This document shows positions 59,375-64,000 of a stretch of DNA of 64,000 nt, in pieces (the stretch's first letter is position 1; each line of letters starts with the position of its first letter). The notes under the pieces are model-generated. The model saw nothing but the letters and a program-made list of their open reading frames with translations, ran no database searches and was not told the DNA's origin. The translations under genes were made by a program, and so were the position numbers. The stretch is from Elgaria multicarinata webbii (lineage: Eukaryota; Chordata; Lepidosauria; Squamata; Anguidae), in assembly GCF_023053635.1 (NCBI RefSeq), contig NC_086178.1, forward strand, positions 47,266,726 through 47,330,725. Reading direction: 5' to 3'.

Positions 59375-60030
59375 CCTACCTTGGATGGAGTCAGACTCCT
59401 CAACCCAAAAGATCAGGTTCATAGTTTGGGAGTGAGCCTAGATCCCGGCATGATGTCAAGGGTAAAGGTGTAGCCAGAAGCATACTTTATTAACTTTGCC
59501 TGATTCATCAGCTGTATTCCTAGAAAAGAGGGATCTAAACTATAGTGCATATCCTAGCATCCTCTCAGCTTGACTACTGCAATTGTGTTTTCTGTGGGGC
59601 TGCCCTGGAAGACTGTTTAGACACATTAGATGGTCTGGAATATGCAGCCTGGTTAATATATAGCATTAGTTTCAATGTGCACATAGCAACACCAGCTGTA
59701 TATAAGCTCCACTGGCTGCCAGTTTGTTTCTGAGCTAAATGAAAGGGGCTTGTGCTTACCTTTTAAAGCCCTTTGTAATCTGGCCCTAGAATACTTGAGA
59801 GGGCACTTTCTTCCATATGTTCCTTCCTACTCTATTGAGATATGAGGACAAAAACCTTTTAGTCATCCCACAATCTGTCAGGCTGGAATCAATTATCAAG
59901 TTCTGAGTGACAGATCCAGGAGAAAGGCTATTTTAAATGAGCTGTTGAAACTTCTCTCTTCAGATAACCCTTTCATGATTAGATGCTGTTTCATTGCTGC
60001 CTCGCTTGTTTTAATCTGTCCCACTTGATC
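59375..60030 (+). mobile_element. L2/L3-like LINE, diverged
   Basis: Plus-strand remains SLGVSLDPGMMSRVKV, HILASSQLDYCNCVFCGAAL and VYKLHWLPVCF follow the order of an L2-like ORF2 C-terminus; several frame changes. Confidence 0.7.
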
Positions 60031-60834
60031 CCTTACCCTATGTTATTTTGAAGATCAAAGGGTCTGGATATGTCTCCTTTCCCCTCTGCATAAATGCCAG
60101 CAAATCAGACCAAAGTTCAGCATTTGTACACGAGTTGGTGGGATCTAAAACAATGCTGACCCTGATTATTTTACCATAAAATGTGCCGGTGCTTGGGCTT
60201 CACAAAGTTTATATCTGTGCTTATAAAAAAGGGTTTGTACTTTCTCATCAAAATATCTTTCCTCTCATTTCCAGGGCTACTTTCAGAAGCGCTAGCCCTG
60301 CAGGGATATCGGAACTAACGGAAGCACAGTGGCAGAACAGAGTTGGATACTGCCCCTAGAAAACTCAAATACACACACCTTCCCCTCCATGTTCATCATT
60401 TAGATATTTCTCAGTTTAAAACAAATCTTTCACAAATAAGTAACAAACAAAGAGAAGTACCCAGCTCTGAAAGGCTTTAGCAACATTAACTTTAGGCAGC
60501 CATGCGCTTATGTGTGTTTATTGGGTGGTGTCCTAAATTACCATTCAGCCTTACTTTTCTGTGTTTATAGGTGCATTAGAAAGAAAGAATCTACAGAACA
60601 TGACCTAATAATGGCATTTGGAACTATCATTCACAGCTTCAAGGAATTTGTGGTCCTTGAATCTCCAGTGGATATTCACGTGACTGAATTTGTGAAGGAT
60701 TAGGCTGCAGAGGTTTGGGGGGAGAAAAGGAGATTGCTTTTGATAATGAGTTCTGGGAAAGGAATATATTTGGATTTTTAAACTGTTCTTACAGACATAT
60801 TGTATTTACAGAAGTTTTAGTATCAAATGCAGTT

Positions 60835-60983
60835 GCTGGGGAACATAGGTTGGAGGGTGCTGTTGCACCCATGTCCTGCTTGGGGGTTCTTGGTCTACAA
60901 CTGGTTGGCCACTGTGTGAACAAACCACTGGACTAGATGGAGCCTTGGTCTGATCCAGCATGGCTCTTCTTATGTTCTTTTGT
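60835..60983 (+). mobile_element. SINE-like reptile repeat
   Basis: The text ctggttggccactgtgtgaa and ggtctgatccagcatggctc, cttcttatgttc; copy of the 33717-34006 end. Confidence 0.65.
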
Positions 60984-61024
60984 TCTTAGGGTTCACACTG
61001 TGTGGCAGTCCACTTCTGCATCAG

Positions 61025-61110
61025 TCATAGAATCATAGAATAGCAGAGTTGGAAGGGGCCTACAAGGCCATCGAGTCCAACCCCCTGCTCAATGCAGGAA
61101 TCTACACTGA
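61025..61110 (-). mobile_element. CR1 LINE 3' end
   Basis: The text tcatagaatcatagaatagc and gttggaaggggcctacaagg is the complement of the CR1 end, with two ATTCTATGA units. Confidence 0.85.
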
Positions 61111-62408
61111 TCCTACACTGGCATCTTGAGCCTAATTCTCACTGATGTGACAAACCTGGGCCCAAGCCTGTTTCCAAGACTCACTTTACAAATATTGGAT
61201 AACTTATTACATATGTGCTGTGACATATTGTGAATTTATTGTGCTGGCATCTGTGAATTATATATTTACTGCAAGTGTCTAGAATAAGACTTTGAGCAGG
61301 GAACTGGGGAGAGGGGAGGAATTAAATTAATTACCAGATCTCATGTTTTATGCAGAACTGTATTAGCACTGTATGCTTTCTCACAAATATGAATTAACAT
61401 ATTTACCATAATTAAAAGTAACTCAGACTATATGGAACCACCCTAAACACATATACCCTTTGGTACAAGTACACACACAAAAATCTGAACCTGTTATTTC
61501 ATGAATTCTTCATATACAGAAAAAATACATATATATCCTGTTGCAATAACAAGCATGATATATGGCCCAGCATAGCTTTTGTAAGGCTCTGTTTCCAACA
61601 CAGCACCATATTTTACATCTAAATGTCAGGTAATAGTATTAGACACAAACATAATCTTCAAAATGGCTGCTGCATTTAAGTGCCTCAGTGTGCCAGATCT
61701 AAAGTATATACTGACATGCACAGGAAGAACCTGCGGATATTACACTCTCCTCAGACGCACTACAAACTAGGGTCAGAATGGGGGAAGTGGGGGAAAGAGA
61801 GAGCAGTGGAACCTCCTTCTGGAGCAATAGATCCCTGAAAGTCATCAGTCTAAAGGAACCGGCGTGCTTCTCCCTCACATCTTCAGTCATCACAGGAAAA
61901 GGACCTGGGGATGTCTGCATGAATGCTAGATGATCATTGTCCAGATTTTCATGAGCTCAGCAAAGGTGCAGTTTGTAACCACTACAGCTGGGATAAGTTG
62001 AAAGAAAGTTGCCCCACTTCTTTTGTAGGTAGCTTGCTTCTTCCTCTGCTAATTCCACAGGCCTAGCTTTTCCTGCTTAGACTCAGAATGTCATGTCACT
62101 CACTTGTTGCAGTACATTTGTACACAGAAAATAAGATGATTGTGTACATTCACTAGCTCTGTAAGAGGCAGCAGTTAGGAAAATGGAATTGCCACCTAGT
62201 GATTGCCACCTGGTTACGACCACAAGTTGTCATTGTGTGTATGTGTGTATTTTCTTGATAGAGCAATTATGATGAGAGCCAGTCAACAGCAGATAGGAAT
62301 TTTGATCATAGGAAATAAGCTAAACTTAAAGCAAGTCTCTTGTTATGGCTCTTCTTATGTTCTTAAGTCCATGCAGGCATGTAGCTCTGTGATGCTAATA
62401 TCAGGTTT

Positions 62409-62501
62409 TCAGCTCTGGTTATTCAACATTTTCTTGGTTTTTGACAGGATGTTTGACATAGCAGAAATACGCTGTGTGTCCTTAATCGAGTACACCTGAA
62501 A
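62409..62501 (-). CDS. MAB21L4: MAB21L4 last coding exon
   Basis: The acceptor is tttattcag and the stop TGA is at 62411-62409. It encodes 30 residues, FQVYSIKDTQRISAMSNILS and a lysine-rich end, in phase with the previous exon. Confidence 0.9.
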   Translation of the reverse strand, partial: FQVYSIKDTQRISAMSNILSKTKKMLNNQS

Positions 62502-64000
62502 CTGAATAAAGAAACAGATGTTAAACTACATTAAATTATATCCCCACTACTGCAAAACTGCACCAAAGAAAACCACCCCCTAAACATTTCTAAATTGAGC
62601 AGACCTACAGACACTTTAGAAGGGAAAGCTACCAGCAGTTCTTGAACTGGGGTGGGTAAACTTGTCGGTATGCATCCATAAGAGACTAGTACCTATTTAT
62701 GATTTATTGAATGTATATCCTATTTAAGGGATTTATATCCCACCCTTCAACAGTTTCCCAGGGTAGACTGAAGGCCAATATCTGTCAGAAGAGGGGGAAG
62801 GGGCTGCTATTCCAACAGGTGTTCTCCAAGTTGTCTGACAGGCATTTTCACATCTTGGGCATGATATAAAAATTCTCCCAGTTCTCTTCCCTGCAGAACA
62901 CATTCTTCATCCTCTGGATCTGATGGCTCTTCCTCCTCATGGAGCTGCCTCTTCTCTTTCAATTGCACACATGCATAGATAGTACACACAGTCTTGCTTG
63001 AGTTGCACAGCTAACCACTTTGTGGTGGCATCCTCATCACACTCCTCTCAGTGTCTCTTGGCCACTAGACCCCAACATGCCAGGCCCCAATGAAATGCTG
63101 CCGCTCCCTCACCCACATGGGTTCACACCTGCCTTCAGTCTAACTGACCCAGGGCACACTCCTATGCATGTTTAGACATGCATGCAGGAAGTTCTAGGAG
63201 TTTTTTCTGTTTAAATATGCATGCAATTGCTTCCTAAGTAAGCCCTACTGAACACACTGGGTTTTACTTCTGCTTAAACATGCAGAGCCATATCTAACAG
63301 AGGTACAACAAGCTTTTCTGTATCTATACTGTGTCTATACTTTTTTGAAACTATCTTTGCCCATGGTTAGCATAGAACCAGCCATTTGAACTAGTTGTCA
63401 GTAGGTCATCTCAGTTGTAACATCCCCTTTATGGAATTCCCAGCCTAAACATTACTGTCTTTTCAAAACCCAAGCTTTTAAAATGTATCGTTACTTTAAT
63501 GTGTAATATATATGTTATTTTGATTCTTATATTTGATCTTATTTTTGTAAAGTGCCCTGGGAGCACAACGTTTAATAAATAAATAATACCTCAAGTACAA
63601 CCACAGTGGTTGTACTTGGGACTCCATAGGTCGCAAGTCCCAAGATCTCACTCACAGGCCAAAAGACAGTATTTGAATCTCTTGTTGTAAAATGCAAACA
63701 TTGTGTTTATGGGTAGATTACCTTATTAAGGAGCATATCAAAGAAGGCAGTGCCCCAGTAGGCACTGTCTTCAGCAGGAAGATGAAGTAAGGTTTTGAGA
63801 CCATTGTCCATGGGTGGGTATGTGTTGTTGTCTTTTATGGCAAAATGGAATTTCAGGAAACGTTCAGGGTTGCTAGCAAAGCTCTCCACTTTGGGATATA
63901 GAGAGCTCAGGTCCAGACCATCATCCTGGAACATATTTTGCTCTGGATACAAGAAATGAGGAAGATTTCTGGTCACCAAGCAGCAAAGCAAGATCACTAG
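62409..64000 (-). CDS. MAB21L4: Mab-21-like protein 4, last two coding exons (gene runs off the right edge)
   Basis: Exons 64000-63722 (partial) and 62501-62409 encode 122 C-terminal residues of a Mab-21 family protein (human C2orf54). The translation tracks remembered human MAB21L4: LVILLCCLVTRNLPHFLYPE against VVLLCCLATRKLPHFLHPQ, GLKTLLHLPAEDSAYWGTAF against [20 protein letters not shown], and FQVYSIKDTQRISAM against FQVFNIQDKDRISAM. This is the helical C-terminal half of the nucleotidyltransferase-like fold; no catalytic activity is established. In human the gene is linked to keratinocyte differentiation and restraint of RET signalling. It points the same way as ANKMY1, with its stop about 6 kb upstream of the ANKMY1 start. 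Confidence 0.92.
62687..62765 (-). repeat. LINE/SINE 3' tail
   Basis: The text gggatttatatcccaccctt and caacagtttcccaggg, in the last MAB21L4 intron. Confidence 0.45.
63400..63588 (+). repeat. L2-like LINE 3' end
   Basis: The text ttgtaaagtgccctgggagc and aataaataaataat at the end, in the last MAB21L4 intron. Confidence 0.55.
63722..64000 (-). CDS. MAB21L4: MAB21L4 penultimate coding exon (partial)
   Basis: Open from the window edge to the donor AAG|gtaatc in phase 0, 93 codons seen. It contains the LLCCLVTRNLPHFLYPEQN and SAYWGTAFFDMLLNK blocks. An internal atccag could act as an acceptor, but the residues before it already match the family, so the exon continues to the right. Confidence 0.92.

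Larger units (their letters stand above)
57300..62408. other. Intergenic interval between ANKMY1 and MAB21L4
   Basis: No gene was recognised. It holds MITEs (57912, 58762, about 58980), a SINE (58614), an L2 (59375), a SINE-like repeat (60835) and a CR1 end (61025). 61.2-62.4 kb shows nothing nameable; part of it may be MAB21L4 3' UTR, with an AATAAA on the minus strand at 61240-61235. No DUSP28-like dual-specificity phosphatase was found. Confidence 0.6.

Noticed and set aside
56756-62408. Search for DUSP28, expected beside ANKMY1 from mammalian synteny
   Set aside because: No phosphatase signature (HCxxGxxR) was seen in the frames of this interval.
62807-62989. Minus frame with an acidic stretch, and in another frame a CPRC-x3-C-like cysteine cluster recalling anoctamins
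   Set aside because: The cysteines lie in a frame with a nearby stop, no splice signals fit, and the place is inside a MAB21L4 intron.
1-64000. Endogenous retrovirus or other LTR element
   Set aside because: No paired LTRs, primer-binding site or gag/pol/env-like translation was recognised; the reverse-transcriptase remains are L2-type and BovB LINEs.

Overview
The window is vertebrate nuclear DNA, most likely from a squamate reptile (lizard or snake). Genes are split by GT-AG introns. The repeats are a reptile mixture: many L2/CR1-type LINE pieces, a BovB (RTE) LINE 3' end, CR1 ends with the ATTCTATGA-type terminus, tRNA-derived SINEs and many palindromic non-autonomous DNA transposons. There are no bacterial-type operons, no CRISPR array and no recognisable endogenous retrovirus.

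Layout: (1) 1068-9284, plus strand, the last five coding exons of GPC1 (glypican-1), followed by a repeat-free stretch to about 11.5 kb that looks like its 3' UTR. (2) About 11.6-16.25 kb, a repeat-filled interval between two genes that meet tail to tail. (3) 16529-56405, minus strand, what appears to be the whole coding region of ANKMY1 in 18 exons. All exons join in phase and give 1066 codons: MORN repeats, a long unassigned region, ankyrin repeats, a MYND zinc finger and a basic tail. Its presumed promoter is a CpG-rich block at 56.2-56.75 kb with a 14-base match to the RFX X-box consensus. (4) 56.75-62.4 kb, repeat-rich intergenic DNA. (5) 62409-64000, minus strand, the last two coding exons of MAB21L4 (C2orf54), running off the right edge.

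The GPC1-ANKMY1 tail-to-tail pair matches human 2q37.3. In human, however, MAB21L4 lies beyond DUSP28, RNPEPL1, CAPN10, GPR35, KIF1A and AGXT, so its direct proximity to ANKMY1 here marks a different gene order. The genes do different jobs (heparan-sulfate co-receptor, poorly known MORN/ankyrin/MYND protein, Mab-21-family epithelial protein) and nothing suggests they act together.

I found no clear new biological system. The most notable items are the X-box in the ANKMY1 promoter, a group of at least seven inverted-repeat elements (119-1010 bp) sharing termini of the form GGCC-N4-CTA[G/C]AC, a 425-bp near-perfect fold-back element inside an L2, a hAT-like element inserted in a SINE tail, and the BovB copy. 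All product names rest on reading the translations against remembered family sequences; no database search was run.
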